From Bradyrhizobium cajani (GTDB lineage: Bacteria > Pseudomonadota > Alphaproteobacteria > Rhizobiales > Xanthobacteraceae), in assembly GCF_009759665.1 (NCBI RefSeq), contig NZ_WQNE01000024.1, positions 62,001-126,000 on the forward strand: DNA of 64,000 nucleotides, written 5' to 3'. The position numbers and the translations under genes are program-made. How positions within the stretch are numbered: position 1 is the stretch's first letter; each line of letters opens with the position of its first letter. Positions 37,060-46,495 of this stretch are shown here, piece after piece. The notes beneath the pieces were generated by a model that saw nothing but the letters and a program-made list of their open reading frames with translations, searched no databases and had not been told where the DNA came from.

Positions 37060-37562
37060 CATGCTCAATAATCTCTGTTCGCGCACGAGAAGTGGCGGGC
37101 ATTCAGTCCAACCAGTCGCGATGCCCTTGAGAGTCAGCGTCTGGACGAAGCTACCCCGTGCCGAAGGACCGCTGTAAGCAACAAGATCGGCCTCCTCGAA
37201 ACCGCGCGCAGGATCTCGCCAATCCGCTGAAGTACGAGCGGGACGCTGGGTCGCAGAGCACTTGCAACAGAGCTGCCGGCCGCGTTGTCACGAATGCTTC
37301 GAAGCGCCCGATCGATCGTTGCCGCACTCAGCGGCAACAATTCGGCGAACCTATGGCGTCAGGTCGATATGGCCATGACGCTTCATCGATTCAATCAAGA
37401 TCGGAAGCACGGCCTTCAGACGCTTGCCGCACACCCGGCCTGCGGAGGAAGGCGACGCGCACCACATCCGAATCGTTTTGAAAGCGCTACGCGTGATCGG
37501 AGCTCGCGAAGGCACAGGTGGTTTGGGTGGCCAACGGCATATGAGATTGGACTTGGACATGC
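37060..37562 (-). pseudogene. Decayed rve-type transposase remnant
   Basis: Leftward frames read RVCGKRLKAVLPILIESMKR with HGHIDLTP, then LPLSAATIDRALRSIRD, then FVQTLTLKGIATGWTECPPL with LVREQR. All align in order with the transposase of the element at 50148-51892. Frames are shifted repeatedly and the C-terminal half is absent. Confidence 0.82.
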
Positions 37563-37723
37563 GCGCTGGATATTCCTGCGGTGTTTTTCCCTGGATCGCA
37601 GCGAACTTGCGCAGAAATTCTGCATCGAGGCGTCGTATTTGAAAGAACTAAAGAGCTGGGGGTGAGTATTTTGCGCACGCTTTTGAGCGAGCGGCAGATC
37701 CGAATAGCGGGAGACAAGCGGCC

Positions 37724-37822
37724 ATGATTTCAGAACCGAATGCGCCGGTTTCCCCGGAGCAGATCGCGGGCTGGGCGATCGACGTGTTGCAGGTATTGCT
37801 GCCGCACGCGATTGGGGTGTGA
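37724..37822 (+). pseudogene. Scrap of a BKACE gene start
   Basis: ATG 37724 opens MISEPNAPVSPEQIAGWAID and ends after 32 codons with HAIGV and TGA. The pattern MISE...VPVTPEQIADSAIE of the intact BKACE is recognisable with an internal deletion. The stop lies three bases before the ATG of the acyl-CoA synthetase, so it could act as a translated leader. Confidence 0.55.
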
Positions 37823-37825
37823 TCA

Positions 37826-39922
37826 ATGCATGCACTGGAGCGCCTTTTACGTCCGAAGTCGATCGCCGTGTTCGGTGGCCAGTGGGCCGCAGCTGTGGCC
37901 GCGCAATGCATCGAGACGGGTTTTACCGGCGAGATCTGGCCCGTCCACCCGACGAAGGAGCATGTTGCCGGTCGCAAGGCTTATCGTTCGGTGGCCGATC
38001 TGCCTGATGCGCCGGATGTCGCCTTTATCGCCGTCAACCGACGCCTTACTATCGAGGTGATCCAGGCTCTAGCTGAGCGCGGTGCGGGCGCCGCCGTCTG
38101 TTATGCTTCTGGCTTCCTTGAAACAAAGTCTTATGATGAGGATGGAGAGAGGCTGCAGAGAGAACTCGTCGCCGCGGCTGGTGAGATGCCGTTCATCGGC
38201 CCGAACAGCTTCGGAGTAATTAACTATGCCGATGGTGCGCTTTTGTGGCCCGGTCGGCATGGCGGCGTCCGACTGGCACGAGAAGGGCGTGGAGTTGCCG
38301 TCGTCACACAGTCAGGAAGCATTGGTGTCAATTTAACCATGCAAAGGCGAGGGCTACCCATTGCCTTTCTGGTGGCGGCCGGCAATCAAGCGCAGGTCGG
38401 CCTTTCCGAAATCGCGCTCAACCTGATTGAAGATAGTCGCGTCACCGCCATCGGCCTGTATATCGAGGCCTTTGATTCCGCGGGCGGCTTCGAAAAGCTC
38501 GCGGCGCGATCACGGGAGCTGAAGAAGCCAATCGTCGCGTTGAAAGCTGGTCGTTCCGAGCAGGCGCGACAGGCCACGGTATCGCATACAGCTTCGCTTG
38601 CGGGTTCCGAGGCTGCTTCCGGTGCCTTCCTAAAGCGGCTCGGCATCGCGCATGTCGATTCCATTCCCGCTTTCATTGAGACGCTGAAGCTGTTGCATAT
38701 CTCCGGGCCGCTGCCCGGATACCGACTCTCGTCCATGAGCTGGTCGGGCGGGGAAACCGCGTTGATGGCAGATGCTGCGGAAGGGCGCTTACCGCATTTC
38801 CCAAAGCTAACTGAGCAGCACCGCGCTCGGGTCGAATCCGTGCTCGGGCCACTGGTGGCTGTAGCCAACCCGCTGGATTACAATAACTACATAGCGGGCA
38901 ACGAACCGGCGTTGACTGAGGCTCTTACTGCTATGGTGTCGGGTGGCTTCGACCTCAATATGCTTTTGTTGGATATCCCGCGCTCCGACCGCGACCCAAA
39001 CTCAGAAGAATATGGCCGGCCGAACGTACGCGCTTTTGAGACGGCATTGAAGTTAAATGGCGCGCGAGGCGCGGTGGTGTCCTCGCTGCCCGAGAACATG
39101 CCGGAGGCGTACGCAATCGACCTAATGGCGCGGGGCATAACGCCGCTGTGCGGCGTTGTGGAGACCATGGATGCAGTTCAGGCAGCCGCCTCCATTGGAG
39201 CGGCTTGGCGCGCGCCGAAGGCTCAGCCGATCTGCGTCGCGGCTGCTGGTACTGCCCGAGGCTCGCACGTGACGCTAGACGAATGCGAGGCCAAGGAACG
39301 GCTAATTAAGGCCGGTTTGCCGGTGCCCAAGGGCGCTCGTGTCAATAACGCAGCGGAGGCAGTATCTTCCTCCAAGGCGCTCGGCTTCCCGGTGGCGCTG
39401 AAGGCGCTAGGCGTCGCTCATAAATCGGAAGTTGGAGGGGTGCATCTGAACCTGAAGGACACTGTGGCCGTCATGCACGCTGGCCAGGATCTATCGCGGC
39501 TTGGCAGCGCGCTCTATGTCGAACGCATGGTGAGCAACGGCGTCGCCGAATTGATCGTCGGCTTCACTCGCGATCCGATCCTTGGTCCGGTGATGACGCT
39601 GGGCACTGGCGGTGTGACGGTCGAGCTTTTGCGCGACATCGGGACCCTCCTTCTGCCGGCGACCCGCGATGACATTGAAGCGGCGCTGCGCGCTCTGAAG
39701 CTCTACCGACTGTTAGATGGCTATCGTGGTAGGCCCAAGGCAGATGTCGATGCGGCAATCAATACCATCGCGCGTATCGCCGAATTCGTTCGGATGAATG
39801 CCGACGAAATCGAGGAACTCGATATCAACCCGCTGATCGTTTGCGCAGAAGGCCATGGCGCCTGGATCGCCGACGCCCTACTGGTCCTTCGGAATAGGAA
39901 TGGAACAAAGAACAATGACTGA
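37826..39922 (+). CDS. NDP-forming acyl-CoA synthetase (acetate-CoA ligase family)
   Basis: A 698-residue fused alpha-beta enzyme of the ADP-forming acyl-CoA synthetase family. An N-terminal CoA-binding domain (LRPKSIAVFGGQ) and succinyl-CoA-ligase-like flavodoxin domains (GVAVVTQSGSIGVNL) are followed by the phosphohistidine loop VSHTASLAGSEAAS. The C-terminal ATP-grasp domain has FPVALKALGVAHKSEVGGV and LDINPLIV. It activates a carboxylic acid with ATP and CoA. Its stop overlaps the CaiD-like gene by 8 bases, so the two are coupled, and the likely acid is crotonobetaine, carnitine or a related compound. Substrate is inferred from this partner only. Confidence 0.88.
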   Translation: MHALERLLRPKSIAVFGGQWAAAVAAQCIETGFTGEIWPVHPTKEHVAGRKAYRSVADLPDAPDVAFIAVNRRLTIEVIQALAERGAGAAVCYASGFLETKSYDEDGERLQRELVAAAGEMPFIGPNSFGVINYADGALLWPGRHGGVRLAREGRGVAVVTQSGSIGVNLTMQRRGLPIAFLVAAGNQAQVGLSEIALNLIEDSRVTAIGLYIEAFDSAGGFEKLAARSRELKKPIVALKAGRSEQARQATVSHTASLAGSEAASGAFLKRLGIAHVDSIPAFIETLKLLHISGPLPGYRLSSMSWSGGETALMADAAEGRLPHFPKLTEQHRARVESVLGPLVAVANPLDYNNYIAGNEPALTEALTAMVSGGFDLNMLLLDIPRSDRDPNSEEYGRPNVRAFETALKLNGARGAVVSSLPENMPEAYAIDLMARGITPLCGVVETMDAVQAAASIGAAWRAPKAQPICVAAAGTARGSHVTLDECEAKERLIKAGLPVPKGARVNNAAEAVSSSKALGFPVALKALGVAHKSEVGGVHLNLKDTVAVMHAGQDLSRLGSALYVERMVSNGVAELIVGFTRDPILGPVMTLGTGGVTVELLRDIGTLLLPATRDDIEAALRALKLYRLLDGYRGRPKADVDAAINTIARIAEFVRMNADEIEELDINPLIVCAEGHGAWIADALLVLRNRNGTKNND

Positions 39923-40715
39923 CATCATCTCCACACGACGAGAAGGTTCGATCCTTGAGGTCACGCTCAATCGACCGAAGTTCGCCAATGCCATCGACTG
40001 GGAGACGTCGCGGCTGATGAGCAAGACGTTTAAAGGGTTTCGCGACGATCAAGATTTGCGCGTCGCCATTCTCAAGAGCGCGAGCGACAAGCACTTCTGT
40101 GCAGGCTGGGATCTCAAAACGACGGCTGCCGCGGAGATCCCTGGCGCCGCTCCGGTCAACAAGGACTTCGGCGTCGGCGGCTTTGGAGGAATCCAAGAAC
40201 TGCCCCACCTGAACAAACCTGTGATCGCTTGCGTTAATGGGGTGGCGCTGGGTGGCGGCTTCGAGCTCGCGCTTTCATGCGACCTGATCTACGCCTCGGA
40301 GCACTCCTCCTTCGGCTTACCAGAGATCATCGCTGGAACGCTCGCCGACGCAGCATCATCCAGATTGCACAAGCGCATGCCCTGGCACATCGCGATGGAA
40401 TTGCTGTTCACCGGACGCAGGATGGACGCCGCCGAGGCGCATCGTTGGGGACTCGTCAACGAGGTGCTTCCCAAGGAAAAGCTCGAGCAACGGGTCTGGG
40501 AAGTCGCACGATTGCTCGCAGCAGGCCCGCCTCTCGTGTTTGCCGCCATCAAGGAGACGGTGCGCGTAGCCGAGGCGCTGTCCTTCCAAGACACCATGAA
40601 CCGGGTGAAGCGACGCCAGATTGCAACGGTAGATACCCTTTATGGCTCAGATGACATGCTTGAGGGAAGTCGGGCCTTCGCCGAAAAACGCAATCCAGTT
40701 TGGAAGGGGAAATAG
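39915..40715 (+). CDS. CaiD-like carnitinyl-CoA dehydratase (enoyl-CoA hydratase family)
   Basis: Crotonase-fold protein of 266 residues that closely follows E. coli CaiD as I recall it: GSILEVTLNRP, FRDDQDLRVAIL, HFCAGWDLK, DFGVGGFGGI, NGVALGGGFELALSCDLI (oxyanion hole) and the C-terminal EGSRAFAEKRNPVWKGK. CaiD interconverts crotonobetainyl-CoA and carnitinyl-CoA. ATG 39915 overlaps the end of the acyl-CoA synthetase. This gene is the strongest pointer to carnitine-type chemistry here besides the dehydrogenase-thioesterase. Exact substrate is not proven. Confidence 0.85.
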   Translation: MTDIISTRREGSILEVTLNRPKFANAIDWETSRLMSKTFKGFRDDQDLRVAILKSASDKHFCAGWDLKTTAAAEIPGAAPVNKDFGVGGFGGIQELPHLNKPVIACVNGVALGGGFELALSCDLIYASEHSSFGLPEIIAGTLADAASSRLHKRMPWHIAMELLFTGRRMDAAEAHRWGLVNEVLPKEKLEQRVWEVARLLAAGPPLVFAAIKETVRVAEALSFQDTMNRVKRRQIATVDTLYGSDDMLEGSRAFAEKRNPVWKGK

Positions 40716-40860
40716 CGTCGCGTGAGGTCCTGATCGAGTACTAAAGCACAACGCCTTGAGACGATCGAGAAAGCAATCGTGCTAAGCACAAGCCCGCAGA
40801 CAACTCTCGAAATTAGCCGATGCCCCTCTGGGGCTCGCAGGAAAGTCGCCGGAGAAGAGC

Positions 40861-41532
40861 ATGGGAGCCATCGTCACTTTTAAGCGTCCCGACGGTAAGG
40901 ATGCCTCAGGTTATCTGGCCAATACGCCGAGTGGCGACGCGCCGGGCGTGGTTGTTATCCAAGAGTGGTGGGGGCTGTCCGACCAGATTAGAGGGCTGTG
41001 CGACCAATTTGCGCTGGAGGGCTTCGAGGCCCTGGCGCCGGATCTCTACAAGGGCAAGATTGTGCCGTATCACGATCCGGACTCTGCCGATCGTGAAATG
41101 AACTCGCTTGACTTTATCGATGCGACCACGCAGACGGTCCGCGGCGCGGCGCAATATCTGGCGCGCAACCGAGTCAAGGTTGGCCTGACTGGCTTTTGCT
41201 TGGGCGGAATCGTGACAGTCATAGGCGCGGCCACGGTCCCGGAGTTCGCAGCGGGGGTTGTGTTCTACGGTATCCCGCCGGAGCATGTCACGAAGCCCGC
41301 CGATGTGAGGGTTCCTTTACAGGCTCATTTCGCCAACAACGACGTGTGGTGCACGCCGAAGATGGTCGATGACTTCGAAAGAAGCATGAAAGCGGCCGGC
41401 AAATCGCTGGAACTATTCCGCTACGACGCGGACCATGGCTTCGCCAACGAACAGCACCGGAACTATGACCGCGGTGCCGCCGAACTCGCACTGGGGCGTG
41501 CTGTCGAGTTTTTCAGGAAACACTTGGGGTAG
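40861..41532 (+). CDS. Dienelactone hydrolase family protein
   Basis: Alpha/beta hydrolase of 223 residues with the DLH arrangement: Glu in VVIQEWWGLSDQIRGL, the cysteine nucleophile in GLTGFCLGGIVT, Asp in HFANNDVWCTP and His in DADHGFANEQHRNYD. Typical enzymes open dienelactone or related lactones and thioesters. ATG 40861 follows GGAGAAGAGC. It is 145 bases after the CaiD-like gene on the same strand. Its role in the pathway is unclear; it could clear a lactone or hydrolyse an acyl-CoA. Confidence 0.92.
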   Translation: MGAIVTFKRPDGKDASGYLANTPSGDAPGVVVIQEWWGLSDQIRGLCDQFALEGFEALAPDLYKGKIVPYHDPDSADREMNSLDFIDATTQTVRGAAQYLARNRVKVGLTGFCLGGIVTVIGAATVPEFAAGVVFYGIPPEHVTKPADVRVPLQAHFANNDVWCTPKMVDDFERSMKAAGKSLELFRYDADHGFANEQHRNYDRGAAELALGRAVEFFRKHLG

Positions 41533-42383
41533 CCTATGCACATAGTTCGCGATTTCGCTCCATTCCGCGAACTTAACACGCATTGAGCCAGTTCGGGATT
41601 CTTTAGGACGAGGCAGCGGCAAGGAGTTGGTCGCGCGCGTCTCAGCATCGACTGTTGGAGATGTTGCAGCCAAGCATGTGGCCACTAAGTCGCACCGCGT
41701 CGAACAAGACGCGCGCTGGAGATGCTATTTTCTGCGTTGCCTTTACGGTTGAGCCACGTGTTCAAACCAGCGAGGGTTATCGAGTCAATCCGCCATCGTA
41801 TCGGCTTCGCTACCGCGAAGATGCTCCGGGAGTTGGGAGAATGGCGTCCTGAACTGCTGAATCGGGTCCCGAGCGGCACAGCAGGAGCGACCGACAGCTC
41901 ATCGTCGTGTTGGCAGGGATCCTGTTCGCGCGGTACCGCGCCAACAACTCGGTTCGAAGTGGTTTCGGTTTGACTCTCGAGCGCTGCTGCCTTTAGCGTC
42001 TTAGCCGAATTAGCATCGACATGAGCCGCTTGTCATGTCGTTTTACCTGCCGTCGTGAGGTTCATATCTCCGCGAAACGACGAGAGCGCCGACAAGCCTC
42101 GCAGCGCGCGCCTCCGGTGAGCAGCAAAGGACTCAAGAAACGCGTTGATCAAGAGCCATTGTAGGCCATGAGGACCAGCAGTTCCAAGCTGGACTTTGAT
42201 GCACTTCCGCGCATGGTCCCGGCGCGTCCCAGACGGCCGCGCAGCGGAGTGATTAATTCAGTCATGTGGCCAGAACGCCGGATTTAGGCGCGAACACATC
42301 GCCAATTGCAGAAAGGAGGAACTGAAGCTGGATATATTGTTCAAACACTTTCAACGTCGTTCCGCCGTAGGAAAGCCTTTCGC
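41533..42383 (+). other. 851-base stretch without a recognisable gene
   Basis: Frames of 60-90 codons occur on both strands (for example 41722-41973), but none has a family resemblance or good start. No mobile-element ends, hairpin terminators or RNA genes were found. Probably decayed DNA. Confidence 0.4.
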
Positions 42384-42992
42384 ATGATGATCCTGCATTC
42401 AAATGCCACCTCGCCCTATGTGCGTAAGGTACGCATCGCCATTCAGCTACTTGGTCTCTCCAATCGCATCGAAGAACGTGAAGTCCGTTTCCGCGATCCC
42501 ACCGACCCGTTCCACCAGAATCCGCTCAGTAAGGTTCCGGTTTTTGTGGGCGAGAATGGCAGCCTCATCTACGACTCGCCCGTCATTCTTGAATATCTCG
42601 ATCATCTCGCGGGTGGCGGATGCATCATTCCGAGGGATCCCGACGCGCGGTTCGCCGCCTTAACGCTGCACGCTTTATGCGATGGGGCGCTCGATGCGTG
42701 TGTGCTTGTCATGTCCGAGACCTGGTTCAGGCCTCCTGACCTGCGCGTTGAGAGTTGGGTTGATCGCCAGTCAGGAAAGATCGAGCGCGCGCTTACCGTG
42801 CTTGAAGCCGCGCCGCCGACGCTGTCGGACGTGCCTGATGTTGGTCAAATCGCGCTCGCCTGCCTGCTCGGTTATCGCGATTTTCGCTTCGACGGTACTT
42901 GGCGCAAGGCTCACCCTCGCCTGCATGCGTGGCACGACGCCTTCGCCGCAAAGGTGCCGGCTTTCGCAGCCACCACGCCGGTCGATCCGTAG
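42384..42992 (+). CDS. Glutathione S-transferase family protein
   Basis: A 202-residue GST. The N-terminal thioredoxin-like domain begins MMILHSNATSPYVRKVRIAI with a Ser-Pro in place of the catalytic Tyr/Ser region, followed by NPLSKVPVFVGENG and the glutathione-binding YDSPVILEYLDHL. The helical C-terminal domain includes LACLLGYRDFRF. ATG 42384 or 42387. It stands alone between the hydrolase and the enoyl-CoA hydratase. Possibly a detoxification or dehalogenase-like role; no evidence for a link to the CoA pathway. Confidence 0.9.
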   Translation: MMILHSNATSPYVRKVRIAIQLLGLSNRIEEREVRFRDPTDPFHQNPLSKVPVFVGENGSLIYDSPVILEYLDHLAGGGCIIPRDPDARFAALTLHALCDGALDACVLVMSETWFRPPDLRVESWVDRQSGKIERALTVLEAAPPTLSDVPDVGQIALACLLGYRDFRFDGTWRKAHPRLHAWHDAFAAKVPAFAATTPVDP

Positions 42993-43404
42993 GCTACTTC
43001 GTCCTAGATCGATCACCTTGTGTGTGGCCGCTGCCGTCTAACGATCAAGGGTGCCCTCAGAGGTCGTGACATTGCAAAATAATGGCCTTTCAAGCAATCC
43101 AGTCCGGCCTGAAGAACATCAATGGGAATAGATGTCCGGCACGCCAGCCGGATCTTGGCTCAAGCGCTTCAATCCCGACAGAAACCAGGCATCCGGCTCG
43201 CACTGAAACAAATGCTGGCTTGGCGGCTTTGCAATCGTGATTTTTTCAATAGCGAGGGACCGGAGCCTGAGCGTAACCGCCTTCATGGAAGGCGGCTCGG
43301 AGGATCGACGCGCTCCAGCCGGCGGCCGACGTCCTTCAGTAAGATGAGCCGCTTGGGCCATCGTAGTCTCAGCCCACCTCGAGACGCAATCGAAAGGAGT
43401 GTTC
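42993..43404 (+). other. 412-base stretch before the enoyl-CoA hydratase
   Basis: No gene seen. AAAGGAG at 43393-43399 is the ribosome site of the next gene. Confidence 0.45.
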
Positions 43405-44193
43405 GTGTACAGAGAAATTCTTTATTCGATCGCCGACTACGTTGCGACGATTACACTTAACCGCCCAAGTCGACTGAACGCTTGGACTCCCCAGATGGCG
43501 GCAGAGGTGCGCGACGCAATGACTGCGGCAGCTGCTGATAACAGCGTTCGAGCGGTCGTGGTCACGGGGGCCGGACGTGGCTTTTGTGCTGGGTACGACA
43601 TGTCGCTTCTGGGCCCCGAGCCCAGCAGCGCTGACGGGGTGGATTTAGCTGGAAGCTCCGACAACTTTAACCAGCAATTCTCCTACCTGCTGGCCGTGCC
43701 AAAACCGATCTTCATGGCGATCAACGGTCCAATCGCAGGAATCGGGCTGGTCTTTGGGGTGTTCGGTGATTTCCGGTATATGGCCGAGGGGGCAAAGCTC
43801 ACAACTGCTTTCGCCAAGCGCGGCCTGATCGCTGAGTACGGTGTATCCTGGCTGCTGCCTCGCCTGATTGGCACCATGAACGCCCTCGATCTCCTCTGCT
43901 CGGCTCGCGTCATCGAGTCACGGGACGCGGAGCGTCTCGGGCTGGTGCGCACATTGCCAGCAAAAGGCTTTCTTGAGGCAGTGCAAGGAATCGCACGCGA
44001 GATGGTGACGACGGCCTCACCGCGCTCCATCGGGGTAATCAAGCGGCAGGTCTATGATTCGCAGTTCCAGTCGCTCGCTGAAGCTTGCGTGCTGGCCGAC
44101 AAAGAAATGAGGGCTTCCGTCAAATCGGAAGATTACAGGGAGGGAGTCGCGCATTTCGTGGAGAAACGAGCGCCAAACTTTGCCGGGCGCTAG
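43405..44193 (+). CDS. Enoyl-CoA hydratase/isomerase family protein
   Basis: Crotonase-fold protein of 262 residues: VATITLNRPSRLNAWTPQM, the oxyanion-hole block VVVTGAGRGFCAGYDMS and AINGPIAGIGLVFGVFGDFR. The C-terminus VAHFVEKRAPNF is typical. It is clearly different from the CaiD-like gene at 39915 and probably acts on another enoyl-CoA. AAAGGAG precedes two GTG codons; GTG 43405 is better spaced than GTG 43399, which lies inside the ribosome site. Confidence 0.9.
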   Translation: MYREILYSIADYVATITLNRPSRLNAWTPQMAAEVRDAMTAAAADNSVRAVVVTGAGRGFCAGYDMSLLGPEPSSADGVDLAGSSDNFNQQFSYLLAVPKPIFMAINGPIAGIGLVFGVFGDFRYMAEGAKLTTAFAKRGLIAEYGVSWLLPRLIGTMNALDLLCSARVIESRDAERLGLVRTLPAKGFLEAVQGIAREMVTTASPRSIGVIKRQVYDSQFQSLAEACVLADKEMRASVKSEDYREGVAHFVEKRAPNFAGR

Positions 44194-44395
44194 ACGAAGC
44201 ATCAAAGCAGTTCGACAAGGCGAGAATTCGACGTCGGGGTACGAGCTTGAAGTTCAGCCGTCTCAATGTGGCGAATGCCATTGATGCGAAATAGTCGGGA
44301 CTGAGTGCTTAGATGTTCAGGCCGTTGGGCAACGACCCGTATCTGCGCGTCGTATCCTCGCTAAACAGCCGCGCGCTATAAGGAAATGAAGGTTC

Positions 44396-45929
44396 ATGGC
44401 GCTGAGTTCAAAGACGACATTCCGAAACCGACCGCGGGTCGTGGGGTTACTGGGTGGTGGCATCATCGGCAGCGGCTGGGCCGCGAAGTTCATTCTTGAA
44501 GGCGTCGACGTTCGACTCTACGACCCGGCTTTCGCTACACCCCTGTGCAGAAGACGCTGGCCGCCGCGCGCCGGGCGTATCGAGGGTTGACTTTTTCCCC
44601 GCTGCCGGCCGAGGGATCGTTCACGATTGTGGGTTCGGTTGCGGAGGCAGTTTGTGATGTAGAGTTCGTACAGGAGTCCGCTCCGGAGTTGCTCGAGCTC
44701 AAGCAGCGATTGATTGCGGAAGCCAGCCGGGTTGCTGCGCCTGAAACCCTGGTCTGTTCCTCGACATCGGGGTTTCTGCCGTCGCTTCTGCAGGCGAAGG
44801 CGGAGCACCCCGGACGCGTGCTCGTCGGCCACCCCTCGAATCCCGTGTACTTGCTGCCTTTGGTAGAAGTTTGTGGCGGGCAGCTCACGGACCCGCGCGC
44901 GCTGGAGCGGGCGTGGGAAATTTACCGATCGTTGGGCATGCACCCGCTCGTCAGGCGCAAGGAGGTTGATGGCTGCACTGCGAGCCGGTTGCAGGAAGCG
45001 CTGTGGCGCGAGGCGCTCTGGCTGGTGCACGATGATGTGGCGACGGTTCAGGACGTCGATGATGTGGTGCGTCTTTCCTTCGGGCTGCGCTATCCGGCCT
45101 TGGGCCTAATCCAGGGTTCACGCATTACTGTAGCCGAGACTAACACCCGCACTGCCATGCAGCGATTAAGCCTTTCGTTCAAGAAATACTGGTCGAAACT
45201 CACCGATGTGCCGGAATTCACTGATGCGTTCCTCGACAAGTTGACCGTCCAGTCGGACGAACAGGTGGGAAGCATGAGTCTCGCCGAGCTTGAAAAAAAC
45301 GCGACGACTGCATCGTCCGCACACTGCGGGGTCTGCGCAGGCAGAACCATGGTGCAGGCGAGACGCTTGCGCAATGGGAGCGTGAGCTGGCTGAACGCGG
45401 TCCGGTGCTCGCCAACCTCTCCGACCCGCTGCAGATGCCGACGCTCGAGTTATCGACTGCTTGGCTGGACTTCAACGGCCACCTCACGGAAAGACGCTTC
45501 CTCCAGCTCTGTGGTAGTGGCACCGAGTACCTGTTGAGCCATCTGGGAATCGGCAACGAATACCGCGGACGTGGGAGTTTCTACACGCTCGAAACTCACT
45601 TGTCTCATCTGGGGGAGCTGCACGCCGGCGACCGCGTCGTGGTGACGACGCAGGTCCTCTCGGCAGACGAGAAGCGCCTCCATCTCTTTCATGTGATCAG
45701 GCGAGAATTCGCAGAGAAGCCGGCGGCCACAGGCGAGCAGATGCTGATTCACGTCGACGCACCTACCGGACGCAGCGCGCCCGTGCAGGGCATGGTGCGT
45801 GAACGCATCCAGGAGCTGGCTGAGCTGCACGCGCACCTACCCCTTCCGATGCAGGCCGGTGCCGGCATTCGGATGCGGCTGAGCAGGACACCGACTTCAG
45901 CAACCACTCGAGAGCAGGTAAGTAGATAA
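44396..45929 (+). pseudogene. Second L-carnitine dehydrogenase-thioesterase, frameshifted (copy B)
   Basis: The same two-domain design as the gene at 35107. Segment 1 (44396-44535) has VGLLGGGIIGSGWAAKF and GVDVRLYDPA. About four bases are lost near 44523-44545. Segment 2 (from 44545) carries VQESAPELLELKQ, SSTSGFLPSLLQ, VYLLPLVEVCGG and MHPLVRRKEVDG. At 45294-45300 the run A AAA AAC ends the frame fit, and the thioesterase continues in the -1 frame: KKRDDCIVRTLRGLRRQ, WLDFNGHLTERRFLQLC and YTLETHLSHLGELHAGD, to 45929. The first lesion destroys the NAD-binding domain, so the dehydrogenase is probably dead; the thioesterase part from a downstream start (45405) could survive. Confidence 0.85.
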
Positions 45930-46084
45930 GCAAGAAACGACCGTTTGTCGCACTCGACCGACACGTCGAGATTGTGGTCCGCGCCGGCCTATGCAACGGC
46001 TGTGGGATGTTGGCCGAATTAGCAGCTTGGTGATTGAGGATGCCAGATTCGTGCCGCGCAACGCGCACCGAGGACCTTCCGCCT

Positions 46085-46314
46085 CGCTACCGAAATCATC
46101 CTGTTCGCGAGATCGCCCGGCGGCGCGAAGCAGGCTTGAGATGAATCTTCCTTGCGAGTCCGTGCAGGATCTTCTGGACTCTTTTTAGCGGAATCCGGGT
46201 TATTGTGCGAGGACGGGCGCGTGTTCTCAGTTGCCTACTCCGGCCAGAAGCATCATCTCAAGCGCTGCTTTCAAGCTCTCAACTCTACGACGAGCTCGTA
46301 TCCGAAGGGCTGGT
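46085..46314 (+). pseudogene. 5' part of CoA-transferase pseudogene (copy 2)
   Basis: Frames read PPRYRNHPVREIARRREAGL, CEDGRVFSVAYSGQKHHLKR then CFQAL, and YDELVSEG. These match LPLRYKSAREREIERRSEAGL, CKDGRWFYLFCSTSHKRHARR and YNNLVAEG of the intact gene at 23905, with shifts. It ends in GGCTGGT, the target duplication of the IS21 element. Sequence upstream of 46085 is no longer recognisable. Confidence 0.8.
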
Positions 46315-46324
46315 TGCTGATTCC

Positions 46325-46430
46325 GATCGATGTCGCCCACCATTCCGGAATGATCTCGCCCACCGTTCCGATTTGATGTCGCCCACCATTCCGAGATGAT
46401 CTCGCCCACCATTCCGGGATGATGTCGCCC
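46325..46430 (+). repeat. Left multiple terminal repeats of the IS21 element
   Basis: Five copies of GAT(G/C)TCGCCCaccattcc(g) at about 20-base spacing. IS21 transposases bind such repeats. The right end carries inverted copies. Confidence 0.85.
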
Positions 46431-46495
46431 GGGTGACGAGGCTTCTTCTGGCTCCGATACGGTCCCGTCTTTCGGCTTTGCGAAGGGGGACCTGG

